Source: Deltaproteobacteria bacterium (GTDB lineage Bacteria > Myxococcota > Polyangia > Haliangiales > Haliangiaceae). Taken from it: DNA of 7,292 nt. The notes under the pieces are model-generated. The model did not search any database. It saw only the letters and a list, made by a program, of their open reading frames with translations, and was not told the origin of the DNA. Below, one piece after another: positions 1-6,692 of the stretch (positions within the stretch are counted from its first letter, which is position 1; each line of letters starts with the position of its first letter). Location of the stretch: the NCBI GenBank assembly GCA_018262455.1, contig JAGSPR010000353.1:1-7292 (forward strand). The letters are read 5' to 3'. A program made the position numbers and the translations under genes.

Positions 1-1
1 C

Positions 2-913
2 CTCAAGAGCGCGCGCACCATCGAGTATGCGGCCCCCACCAGGTACATCAACGCCAAGCCCGACGAGGGCGCCAACAAGGCCGTCCGCGAGTCGCGCCTC
101 AACTACCTCAACGGCGGGGCCAAGCTCGGGATCGAGCTGTTCCGCGGGTTCAAGATCGATGGCCGGTTGCGCGCCGCACGCGTCAGCTACGGCAAGACCA
201 AGCTATCAGACGGCGCGACCGTCGACGATCTCACCGGCGTGGCAGGCTCCGATCCGAGCACGCCGATCGCCGATCCTGGCGACGAGGGCCTGGACGTCTC
301 CACCGAGTGGACGATGTCGATCGATCGCCGCGCCAACTGGTACGGCATCCAGAGCGGCTATCGCTATGCAGCCTCACTCGAGCTTGCGGCGCCGGGGCTC
401 GGCTCCGACTTCCGTTACTACCTGGCCGGCGTGTCGATCTTCCGCGCTCGCAAGATCCTCGACCACCACAACCTGATCTTCAAGGCCAACGTCGGGCATG
501 GCTTCCACGTGCCGTTCCAGCAGGAGTACCAGACCGGCGGCACGTCGATGCGCGGCTGGCTCAACAACCAGTTCCGCGGCGACCTCAAGGCGATCGTGAA
601 CCTCGAGTACTCGGTGCCGCTGTTCACGATCAAAGGGTTGTCGTTTCGTGGGCTCGGGTTCTTCGACTCCGCCTACACCACGTTCCTGACCACCTCCAAT
701 CCGCAGCGGAACTACCTCCCGAACTCGCGCCGCGACCAGAACGTCGACGGCTCGAAGTTCCAGACCTACCTGGCCCCGTTCAAGAACTCGGTCGGGGTCG
801 GCACCCGGCTCTACATGCGGCAGATCGTCCTGCCCCTGCTGGGCCTCGATGTCGGCTACGGCCTCGAAGCAAGAGACATCCAGGTCTATCTCGCCATCGG
901 GCTCACCGACTGA
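2..913 (+). CDS. Omp85/BamA-TamA-like outer-membrane barrel protein, 3' part (5' end outside window)
   Basis: The reading frame is open from the first full codon at base 2 to the TGA at 911-913, giving 303 visible residues; the true start lies upstream. The visible part alternates polar and hydrophobic residues as transmembrane beta strands do. It carries GGTSMRGW (about bases 537-560), which matches the Omp85 loop-6 motif with its conserved Arg-Gly-aromatic core. It ends with a strand-rich stretch (SVGVGTRLYM, then LDVGYGLEARD) typical of the last strands of the surface-antigen/Omp85 barrel domain. Known members insert or translocate proteins at the outer membrane, or serve as barrels of uncharacterised fusion proteins. 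POTRA or other N-terminal domains cannot be seen here, so BamA, TamA or another subfamily cannot be chosen. One oddity is that the protein ends in Leu-Thr-Asp rather than the aromatic residue common at barrel C-termini. The next gene starts 106 nt downstream on the same strand. Confidence 0.85.
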   Translation, partial: LKSARTIEYAAPTRYINAKPDEGANKAVRESRLNYLNGGAKLGIELFRGFKIDGRLRAARVSYGKTKLSDGATVDDLTGVAGSDPSTPIADPGDEGLDVSTEWTMSIDRRANWYGIQSGYRYAASLELAAPGLGSDFRYYLAGVSIFRARKILDHHNLIFKANVGHGFHVPFQQEYQTGGTSMRGWLNNQFRGDLKAIVNLEYSVPLFTIKGLSFRGLGFFDSAYTTFLTTSNPQRNYLPNSRRDQNVDGSKFQTYLAPFKNSVGVGTRLYMRQIVLPLLGLDVGYGLEARDIQVYLAIGLTD

Positions 914-941
914 CGTCGCCTACCCGCCGGATCCCAGCCGA

Positions 942-966
942 GGGACCGGTTTTTGGGTATGGTCCC
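942..966. repeat. short inverted repeat between the barrel gene and the zinc-ribbon gene
   Basis: GGGACC at 942-947 is repeated as its complement GGTCCC at 961-966, with a 13-nt T-rich spacer. Neighbouring bases could extend the stem with a one-base bulge. It lies 29 nt after the barrel stop and 54 nt before the next start. It could be a weak transcript-end hairpin or an operator. No T-tract follows the second arm, so a classical intrinsic terminator is unlikely. Confidence 0.3.
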
Positions 967-1019
967 GGCCACGTGTCTCCTCGTCGGATCTCCTGGCTCA
1001 TCGGCACAGGTCGGTAGTC

Positions 1020-2708
1020 GTGCGGTTCTGTCCGTTCTGCAGCGCCGAGAATGCGGACGAGCTGGCCGTGTGCGCCTCGTGCGGACGCCGGCTGCCTCCG
1101 CTGCCGCCGCGGCGCGCTCGCAATGCACCGCCGACCGGCGTCCAGCTGCCGCCGCGCGCAACCACTCCAGCGCCGCCTCCGGTGCCGCCGCGCCGGAGCT
1201 CCACGATTCCCCCGCCGCTCCCGGGCGCGACCAGCTCCGACCCGCAGCCCTCCCCGCGGACCACGCAGCCGTTCACTTCGCGCGAGGCGCCTGACCCGCA
1301 CGATGCCGAGGCGGCCCGCCGCGCGCTGCTGAGCTCGATCTCGCCGGGCCCCGCCGCGCTGCGCCGCGAGGCCCCGGCGCTCGAAGCTCCGTCGCCCGAG
1401 GATCTCGATCCGTCGCGCGCCCGGCGCCACAGCGATCCGACGGCGATCCCGTCGGTCCCACGTGATCCGTCGCGCGGCAAGCCGATCACGTCGCCTCCGC
1501 CTCCGCCTGCCCCGATCGCCCGGCCGCCGGTTCCCGCGCCGCCGGTGTTGCCCGCGTCGGATCCGGACGCGGTCCATGTCGCCGCCAACCGGCTGCCATC
1601 GCCCTCCAGCGTCGAGCCGCCGGCGACGAGGATCCAGCGAAACGAGGCCCTCGTCGACCGGCCGTTCACGCCGCCGATGGTGAGCTCGGTCCCCGAGATC
1701 CCCGAGCCCGGGCTCGTCAACGCGGCCCGCTACACGCTGCGGTTCGGCCGCGCGCGCTGGCAGCGCCGGGGCGCGATCAAGATGCTCGGCGCCGAGATCA
1801 AGCAAGACACGGACGCGCTCGATCAGGTGCTCGGTGCGCTCGGTCGCGAGGCCCGCAACGCGAGGGTGGAGAGCCGCGTGCTCTCGGCCGAGAACGCCGC
1901 GATCAGCGCCGCCGAGGGGCGCATCGCCGCGCTCGGCAAGGAGCAGGGCGACGTCGATGCCCGCAAGGGCGACGAGAACTCGAAGTTCCTCGAGATCGAG
2001 CGCGAGCGCAACACGAAGCTCGGCGAGGCCGAACGTCTCGTCGACGAAGCGCAGAAGGAGCTCTCGAGCTTCGAGGCCCAGCGCCGTGGCCTGCGAGACA
2101 AGCGCAAGGAGCTCGAGCGTCGTCAGAAGGCCTACCTCAAGAATGCCGAGGACAACGATCGCCAGGCTGGGAGTGCCCAGCTCGGCGACGCGCGCCAGGA
2201 GCTACGCCGGAGCGCCGAAGGCCACCGCAAGGAGGCCGCGGCTCTCGAGCCCGAACGCCAGGACATCGATCGCCGGCTCGCCTCGCTCGAGCGACCGATC
2301 GGCGAGGCCACCGCACGGCTCGATGCCGCGAAAGCCGAGCTCGATGCCGCCAAGCGCAGCCTCAACGACGCCCGCGAGGGTCATACCCACCGACTCGCCG
2401 AGCTCGATGCCGAGCAGAAGCGCAAGTTGCGCGAGATCGGGCTCGCAGACGGCGAGATCCTGCGCCGGCTGGTGACGCTCGGCACGCTCGTCAACTTGAA
2501 CCGGATCGAGGACGCGCAGTTCACCGAGCTCTACCAGCGGATCGATCGCATCCGCGGCGCGATCACCGCGCGAACCACCGAGATCGAGAAGCTCACCGCC
2601 GAGCGCGAGGCCTACGACCGCGGCACGCTGGTGCGCGGCGTGTCGACGATCGGCGCGGGGATCATCCTGTTCATCGCGTTGATCGTGATCCTGCGTGCCA
2701 TCATCTAG
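1020..2708 (+). CDS. zinc-ribbon / Pro-rich / coiled-coil protein with C-terminal membrane anchor
   Basis: The 562-residue protein is read from GTG at 1020. The frame is open further upstream to 849, but that would overlap the barrel gene, and the zinc ribbon begins right after this GTG. Residues 4-21 form a short zinc ribbon (C4-P-F-C7 and C18-A-S-C21). Residues 25 to about 230 are low-complexity and rich in Pro, Ala, Ser and Arg, probably a disordered linker. Residues about 255-530 are charged, heptad-like and rich in Glu, Lys, Arg, Ala and Leu, as expected for a long coiled coil. Residues about 541-559 (STIGAGIILFIALIVIL) are one hydrophobic helix close to the C-terminus, so the protein is probably tail-anchored with its bulk in the cytosol. 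No catalytic motif is visible. I do not recognise a named family; a scaffold or tether role is inference. The ribosome binding site is weak. It sits ahead of two same-strand genes that may share its transcript. Confidence 0.8.
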   Translation: MRFCPFCSAENADELAVCASCGRRLPPLPPRRARNAPPTGVQLPPRATTPAPPPVPPRRSSTIPPPLPGATSSDPQPSPRTTQPFTSREAPDPHDAEAARRALLSSISPGPAALRREAPALEAPSPEDLDPSRARRHSDPTAIPSVPRDPSRGKPITSPPPPPAPIARPPVPAPPVLPASDPDAVHVAANRLPSPSSVEPPATRIQRNEALVDRPFTPPMVSSVPEIPEPGLVNAARYTLRFGRARWQRRGAIKMLGAEIKQDTDALDQVLGALGREARNARVESRVLSAENAAISAAEGRIAALGKEQGDVDARKGDENSKFLEIERERNTKLGEAERLVDEAQKELSSFEAQRRGLRDKRKELERRQKAYLKNAEDNDRQAGSAQLGDARQELRRSAEGHRKEAAALEPERQDIDRRLASLERPIGEATARLDAAKAELDAAKRSLNDAREGHTHRLAELDAEQKRKLREIGLADGEILRRLVTLGTLVNLNRIEDAQFTELYQRIDRIRGAITARTTEIEKLTAEREAYDRGTLVRGVSTIGAGIILFIALIVILRAII

Positions 2709-2721
2709 ATTTCGAACCGAA

Positions 2722-2739
2722 GCCGTCCGAGCGGACGGC
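2722..2739. repeat. perfect 8-bp inverted repeat just upstream of the receiver/PilZ gene
   Basis: GCCGTCCG at 2722-2729 and CGGACGGC at 2732-2739 are exact complements around a 2-nt centre, equivalent to a 7-bp stem with a 4-nt loop. It lies 13 nt after the stop of the coiled-coil gene and ends 20 nt before the GTG of the next gene. No T-tract follows, so it may be an operator, an mRNA processing or stability hairpin, or a structure affecting initiation at 2760. The function is not determined by sequence alone. Confidence 0.45.
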
Positions 2740-2759
2740 GTGTTAGCCTGGAGCTGGCT

Positions 2760-3854
2760 GTGCCGAAGGTCCTGATCTCGAACAACGGCGAGCTTTTGCG
2801 GCACTTCACGGCTGCGCCGTTCAAGCGCCTCGATCTCCAGCTGCTCGTCGCTCAGAACACCGAAGAGGCGCGCGTGTTGTTCGAGCGGGAGGAGCCCGCG
2901 CTCGCGGTCCTTGACGTCGAGCAGGGCGGGTTCGAGACCGCGCGCGTGATCAAGGAGAAGAGCCCGTCCACCCGCGTGATCCTCGTTGCCGGCAAGCGCC
3001 TCACCGGCGATCAGATGCGGCAGGTGTCATCGTCTGGTTGCGACGAGCTCCTGATCGCGCCGATGACCGCCGACGAGCTCCACGACGTGGTCGCGATCCA
3101 GCTCGGCGAACCGAGGCCGGGCACCGAGGCGTTCGCGATCTCGGTCGAGGTCGCCGGCAAGCAGGTCGACGCGACCGTGTCGAACCTGTCGGTCGATGGT
3201 GTCCGGCTCCTGGTGGCCGAGCCGGTCACCGAGGGGCAGCCGATCGAGATGACGATCGCGCAGGCCGGCGAGCAGCCCATCGTGATCCGCGGCAACGTCG
3301 TGTGGGTGCAGCCCCGCGATGGCAAGACCGTGGTCGGGCTCGCGTTCGACAAGCTCGAAGAGCGGGTACGGAGCGTGCTCGCGAAGCTGACCCAGTGGCA
3401 GGTCGTCCGCGACGGCGAGCGCACGCGCGTCGTGCTGCGCGGCGACTTCACCGAGGCGACGCGGTTCGACGACTTGTTGCCGGGCCTGGTCGGCCGCGTC
3501 GTGTTCGACACCGCGCAGGTCACCTACATGAACTCGCTCGGGGTGCGGGCGTGGTGCGAGTTCCTGCGCCAGGCCCGGATCCAGGGCTACGAGTTCCACG
3601 CCTGCTCGGTGCCCTTCATCCTCCAGGCCTCGATGGTCCGCGACGTGATCGGGCGCGGCACCGTGACCTCGTTCTTCGCGCCCTTCCACTGCATCAGCTG
3701 TGATCACCAGGAGGAGCGGCTGCTGCAGTCTGCGGCGATCCTGGCGGCTTCGTTCGAGCCTCCGATCTTCAAGTGCCCGAGCTGCGGAGGCGCACTCGAG
3801 TTCGACGATCTTCCCGAGCGCTACTTCGCGTTCCTCGAGGACGAGGTCGACTGA
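2760..3854 (+). CDS. multidomain adaptor: degenerate receiver, PilZ-like, STAS-like and zinc-ribbon domains
   Basis: The 364-residue protein starts at GTG 2760, with a GGAG Shine-Dalgarno six bases upstream (2750-2753). Residues 2-115 follow a response-regulator receiver pattern with Asp52 at the usual phosphoacceptor position (VLD52V). The acidic pair is Asn8-Asn9, the switch Thr/Ser position is Ala77, and the conserved Lys before Pro101 is Ala100. Phosphotransfer is therefore doubtful. Residues about 120-210 resemble PilZ: N142-L-S-V-D-G147 matches the D/NxSxxG motif, but no RxxxR precedes it, so c-di-GMP binding is uncertain. Residues about 213-305 resemble a STAS domain, with FDTAQVTYMNS259LG in the place of the anti-anti-sigma phosphoserine loop. 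Residues 311-342 hold two CxxC pairs (C311-C314, C339-C342), likely a zinc ribbon. The protein looks cytosolic, with no signal peptide or membrane helix. It probably acts as a protein-interaction or sensing adaptor, coupled to the membrane protein 3 nt downstream. Domain calls are by eye; receiver and STAS are the least certain. Confidence 0.8.
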   Translation: MPKVLISNNGELLRHFTAAPFKRLDLQLLVAQNTEEARVLFEREEPALAVLDVEQGGFETARVIKEKSPSTRVILVAGKRLTGDQMRQVSSSGCDELLIAPMTADELHDVVAIQLGEPRPGTEAFAISVEVAGKQVDATVSNLSVDGVRLLVAEPVTEGQPIEMTIAQAGEQPIVIRGNVVWVQPRDGKTVVGLAFDKLEERVRSVLAKLTQWQVVRDGERTRVVLRGDFTEATRFDDLLPGLVGRVVFDTAQVTYMNSLGVRAWCEFLRQARIQGYEFHACSVPFILQASMVRDVIGRGTVTSFFAPFHCISCDHQEERLLQSAAILAASFEPPIFKCPSCGGALEFDDLPERYFAFLEDEVD

Positions 3855-3857
3855 GCG

Positions 3858-5351
3858 ATGCGCAAGCTGTTCCTGCGATCGTTCGTGATCGCCTTCCTCG
3901 CCTTCGCGGTCATCTTCGCCGTCGAGTTCTTCCTCGAGTGGAGTCGCGCCGGCTATCCCGGGTGGGGCGGCATGGGCTGGGCGGACAAGAACAACGCCAA
4001 GCTCGTCGACGTGCTGTCGCCCATGGCGCGCGCGTACAACAACGTGCTCGCGATGCTGATCGCGACCATCGGCCTCGCGATCCCGCTCACGGCGAACATG
4101 CACACGCCAAAGCTGATCGAGATGTTCCTCAGCGACCGGGTCAACCGGTGGGTGCTGACGTTCATCACGTTCGGCGCGGCGCACGTGCTGTGGGTCGACT
4201 ACATGATCGGTCCCGAGTTCGCGCCGACGTGGTCGATCGCGGTCTCGGTGTTCATGGCCCTGACCGGCTGGGCGCTGCTGCTGCCGTACTTCTTCTACGT
4301 CGTGCGGTTCGTCGACCCCTCACGGCTCGTGATCCGGCTCGGCGATGCGGCGAATCATATCGTCGACGGGGTCGCCGATCGCAAGCGCGATGCTGCCGAG
4401 GCCCAGCAGGAGCTCATCCGCCGGGTCGGCCAGGTCGGCACGATCATCATCAAGTCGCTCGACCGCAACGATCGCGACGTCGCGGCCGAAGGCGCCTGGG
4501 CGCTCAAGCTGCTCCTCGATCACTACGGCAAGCACAAGTCCCGCATGCCGCGCGAGTGGTTCGTCGTCGATCGGGCAGACTTCATCGGGTTCTCGGAGGA
4601 AGCGCTCGAGATGCTGTCCGAGGCCAAGACCTGGTACGAGATGAAGTGTCTGCAGCAGCTCGAGCTCGGGTTCCTGCGCGCGCTGCACGGACCCACCGAT
4701 ACGGTCTCGGTGTTCTCCGATGCCGTGCGCGTGATCGCGTGTCGCTCGCACGAACAACACGACGAGCAGTCCTTGCGGCTCGCGGTGCGATTCTTCAATA
4801 ACTTCCTGCGCGAGGCGATCAAGGCACGCAACCTCCGCGCCGTCTACGACGTGTTTCACCAGTATCGCAAGCTCGCGCGCACCATCGTCGATCGCTCCGA
4901 GCTGCTACGCGATATCGGCCGCCACTTCGTCTACTACGCCGGGATGGCACGCACCTACGGCATGGTGTTCGCGCCGCAGCTGGCGCTGTTCGATCTCGGC
5001 TTCGTCACCCGTCGTGCCTACGAGCGCGCGTCGTCCGCGGCACCGGATCTGCTGCGCGAGGTGCTGTCCCTGCCACACCGCACCGGTGCGGACGTCCACA
5101 CGATGGCGGTCAAGGCGAAGCTCATCCTCGGTGGCTTCCTGGTCGAGCACCAGCTCGACGCCGAGGCCGAGCTGATCCGCAAGAACCTGATCGATATCGA
5201 TGCGCCCGAGATCGAGCGCGCCGAGATCGAGCTGCTCGCGGCCGAGCGCACGTTCTTCGAGGTGACCGATCGCCAGCTCAACCTCGAGTTCGTGCCGCCC
5301 GAGCGCCGCGAGCCGCTGCGGCAGTTCTGTAAGTCGCTCCATCCGACCTGA
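3858..5351 (+). CDS. four-helix membrane protein with large cytosolic C-terminal region (DUF2254-like layout, tentative)
   Basis: The 497-residue protein starts at ATG 3858, three bases after the stop of the adaptor gene. A GAGG (3843-3846) inside the upstream gene is a distant possible ribosome site, so translational coupling is likely. Four hydrophobic segments are visible at about residues 7-26, 61-79, 98-117 and 126-149. A soluble, largely helical region of about 340 residues follows, rich in Glu, Arg and Leu and without obvious catalytic motifs. The pattern of helix 2, a short loop containing a Pro and a basic residue (HTPKLIEMFLSDRVNRW), then helices 3 and 4 and a DPSRL segment recalls the uncharacterised DUF2254 membrane family. 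That assignment is memory-based and unverified. The N-terminus lacks a signal-peptidase-like site, so the first helix is probably retained. The gene ends 21 nt from the convergent anti-sigma gene, with no terminator hairpin in between. The function is unknown; a role with the adaptor is inferred from coupling. Confidence 0.8.
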   Translation: MRKLFLRSFVIAFLAFAVIFAVEFFLEWSRAGYPGWGGMGWADKNNAKLVDVLSPMARAYNNVLAMLIATIGLAIPLTANMHTPKLIEMFLSDRVNRWVLTFITFGAAHVLWVDYMIGPEFAPTWSIAVSVFMALTGWALLLPYFFYVVRFVDPSRLVIRLGDAANHIVDGVADRKRDAAEAQQELIRRVGQVGTIIIKSLDRNDRDVAAEGAWALKLLLDHYGKHKSRMPREWFVVDRADFIGFSEEALEMLSEAKTWYEMKCLQQLELGFLRALHGPTDTVSVFSDAVRVIACRSHEQHDEQSLRLAVRFFNNFLREAIKARNLRAVYDVFHQYRKLARTIVDRSELLRDIGRHFVYYAGMARTYGMVFAPQLALFDLGFVTRRAYERASSAAPDLLREVLSLPHRTGADVHTMAVKAKLILGGFLVEHQLDAEAELIRKNLIDIDAPEIERAEIELLAAERTFFEVTDRQLNLEFVPPERREPLRQFCKSLHPT

Positions 5352-5372
5352 TCGTCACGGGCGCCACGCACG

Positions 5373-5804
5373 TCACGGCTTCGGCACGATCGACGTGCCC
5401 GAGCCGTACCTCGCGCTGCCACCGTGATCGACCTTGAGCGAGCCGGTCTGCGACGACCACAACACGTAGCCGATCACGACGAGCCCGATCATCGCCACCA
5501 CGAGCAACGCGCCGAACGGCACTCGATCGCCGAACGTGCGGCGCGCGAAGAACCGGCCTGCCGAGCGCTTGTAGATCGTCGCGGTGACGTCCTGGGTGAA
5601 GGTGTCGGGGGCGCGCGCCTTCTGGAGGCCCGAGAGCGCGTTGCGGGTCTCTGCAAGCTCGGCATGGGCACGCTTCCAGGCGTCCTCGGTGGCGAGCTTG
5701 TGATCGACCTCGGCACGCCGATCGGGCGCGAGCGCACCGTCGAGGTAGTCCGACAGGGTCGCGATGATCTCATCCTCGGCGGCGGTGTCTGGCTCGGCGG
5801 TCAT
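5373..5804 (-). CDS. membrane-anchored anti-sigma factor, cysteine-free
   Basis: The 143-residue protein starts at the ATG complementary to 5802-5804, with a GGGAG ribosome site (complement of 5810-5814) five bases upstream. Residues about 12-60 form the helical anti-sigma domain: LSDYLDGALAPDRRAEVDHKL matches the start of the ASD fold, in which a helix bearing Leu-x-x-Tyr-Leu-Asp-Gly is followed by further helices. The usual zinc ligands (HxxxCxxC) are absent and the protein has no cysteine at all, so this is a non-zinc version. One transmembrane helix lies at residues 97-116 (FGALLVVAMIGLVVIGYVLW), leaving a tail of about 27 residues that should be periplasmic. The gene follows the ECF sigma gene by 36 nt on the same strand, the standard sigma/anti-sigma operon order. 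It is expected to sequester that sigma factor at the inner membrane until an envelope signal causes release. The release mechanism cannot be read from the sequence. Confidence 0.87.
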   Translation of the reverse strand: MTAEPDTAAEDEIIATLSDYLDGALAPDRRAEVDHKLATEDAWKRAHAELAETRNALSGLQKARAPDTFTQDVTATIYKRSAGRFFARRTFGDRVPFGALLVVAMIGLVVIGYVLWSSQTGSLKVDHGGSARYGSGTSIVPKP

Positions 5805-5840
5805 CGCAGCTCCCTCGCGGATGGGCGATCGTAAGCTAGC

Positions 5841-6416
5841 TCATACATGGCGTTGCAGCTTCTTGCGGAGGGCGAGCCGGGCGCGGTGCAAGCGTGACTT
5901 GACGGTGCCATCCGGCAGGCCCGTGATCTCGCAGATCTCCTCGATCGAGAGATCCTCGACATCGCGCAGCACCACCACGATCCGGTGATCGTCATCGAGG
6001 TTCGCGATCGCGTCTTGCAGCAGCAGCTCCAGCTGCGCGCCTTCGAGCGCACGGTCAGGCTGCGCGGCGCGCACCGGCGCCCCGAGGATCGCCCCGTTGG
6101 CGCCCGGCGACATCTCGTCGAGCTCGTCGCGATCGCGATCGTGCCGGCGCGCGAGGTACTTGATCCGGTTCTTGCAGTGATTGACCGTCACCCGGTACAG
6201 CCACGTCGAGAACTTCGACTCCTCGCGGAACGTCTCGATGGTCTTGAACACCGTGATGAAGACTTCCTGCGCCACATCCTCGGCCTCGGCGCGGTTGTTC
6301 AGCATCCGGTAGGTGATGTTGTAGACCCGGTCGCGATGACCTTCGACCAGCTCCCGAAACGCTCGCTCATCGCGGTCGCGCAGGCGCCGCAACAGCGTTC
6401 GTTCGAGCTCAGACAT
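5841..6416 (-). CDS. ECF-family RNA polymerase sigma factor (RpoE-like)
   Basis: The 191-residue protein starts at the ATG complementary to 6414-6416. The frame is open upstream to 6557, but those extra residues are Arg/Pro-rich and unlike sigma N-termini, while MSELERTLLRRLRDRDERAF is a normal ECF beginning. No clear Shine-Dalgarno precedes it. Region 2 spans residues about 20-90, with the core-binding region 2.2 signature AEAEDVAQEVFITVF (43-57) and the promoter-opening/recognition stretch FREESKFSTWLYRVTVN (63-79). A variable, acidic linker follows (about 92-130). Region 4 covers about 132-188, with a helix-turn-helix (SIEEICEITGLPDGTVKSRLHRAR, 157-180) that should contact the -35 element. 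Its length is normal for the family and there is no extra C-terminal domain. It is co-oriented with the anti-sigma gene 36 nt downstream, and together they form one regulatory operon. Autoregulation is common in the family, but I found no GGAAC-type -35 element upstream on this strand. Confidence 0.93.
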   Translation of the reverse strand: MSELERTLLRRLRDRDERAFRELVEGHRDRVYNITYRMLNNRAEAEDVAQEVFITVFKTIETFREESKFSTWLYRVTVNHCKNRIKYLARRHDRDRDELDEMSPGANGAILGAPVRAAQPDRALEGAQLELLLQDAIANLDDDHRIVVVLRDVEDLSIEEICEITGLPDGTVKSRLHRARLALRKKLQRHV

Positions 6417-6692
6417 GCGAGGCGAGCATACTCGTTGCTCGATCCGACACCCTGGAAGCCACCTCGGTTTCTGCGTTTTTCCCCTAGTGCTTCCGCACCC
6501 TTGTGCCCTCGCTGTATTTGTAGGTAGCGATCTCCGAGGACGCGGAGTAACAATCAAGGTTAGCCACGGTTCGTCGGTTTGGTCCGGTGCTCAGTGGGAA
6601 CCCTCAGGAATCAGTTCTGAAACCCGCTTTCGAGCACCATGGCCCCCTCGAGGGGCGGGTTGTCATTTGTTTTGGGCCAGATTGAGCAAGCG
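6417..6692. promoter_or_regulatory. divergent intergenic region between the sigma gene and the RRM gene
   Basis: These 276 nt separate two divergently transcribed genes and must contain the promoter of the RRM gene and probably that of the sigma operon. The region is noticeably more AT-rich than the flanking genes (for example GTATTTGTAGG near 6513-6523 and AACAATCAAGG near 6550-6560). I could not fit a convincing -35/-10 pair with normal spacing on either strand. GGAACCC at 6597-6603 and TCTGA at 6616-6620 resemble the two halves of an ECF promoter, but the 12-nt spacer is too short. The strong structure nearest the RRM start is listed separately. Confidence 0.5.
6621..6661 (+). promoter_or_regulatory. 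structured leader (hairpins) upstream of the RRM gene
   Basis: AACCCGC at 6621-6627 is exactly complementary to GCGGGTT at 6655-6661. Inside this lies the 12-bp palindrome CCCCTCGAGGGG (6644-6655). The two structures share base 6655, so they compete at the base of the inner stem. A T-rich stretch (TGTCATTTGTTTTGGG) follows, and the RRM start codon is 32 nt downstream. This could be an attenuator or a temperature-responsive 5' UTR structure. The alternative upstream ATG at 6639 lies inside the structure, which argues against its use. Confidence 0.4.

Noticed and set aside
849..1019. Upstream ATG at 849 as start of the zinc-ribbon protein
   Set aside because: It would overlap the barrel gene by 65 nt and add 57 residues without conserved character before the zinc ribbon. 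GTG at 1020 places the ribbon at the N-terminus.
903..1805. Minus-strand open frame of 300 residues opposite the Pro-rich linker
   Set aside because: It consists of Arg/Gly-rich low-complexity sequence created by the opposite-strand Pro/Ala codons and has no ribosome site or motif.
3027..4184. Minus-strand open frame of 385 residues
   Set aside because: It lies antisense to the adaptor and membrane-protein genes, is full of Arg, His, Asp and Glu as expected from complementing GC-rich codons, and shows no domain. The plus-strand frames have clear motifs.
5353..5378. Direct repeat CGTCACGG (5353-5360 and 5371-5378) at the convergent gene ends
   Set aside because: Eight bases repeated once in GC-rich DNA can arise by chance, and the second copy overlaps the anti-sigma stop codon. 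It forms no hairpin or terminator.
6417..6557. N-terminal extension of the sigma factor by 47 residues
   Set aside because: The extension is Arg/Pro-rich and unlike ECF N-termini, and it would use up the promoter region of the operon. The ATG at 6416 gives a normal length.
6597..6620. ECF-type promoter (GGAACCC with TCTGA) upstream of the RRM gene
   Set aside because: The spacer is only 12 nt, about 3-4 nt shorter than ECF promoters tolerate, and the -10 half overlaps the leader hairpin. Without transcript mapping it is not supportable as a promoter call.
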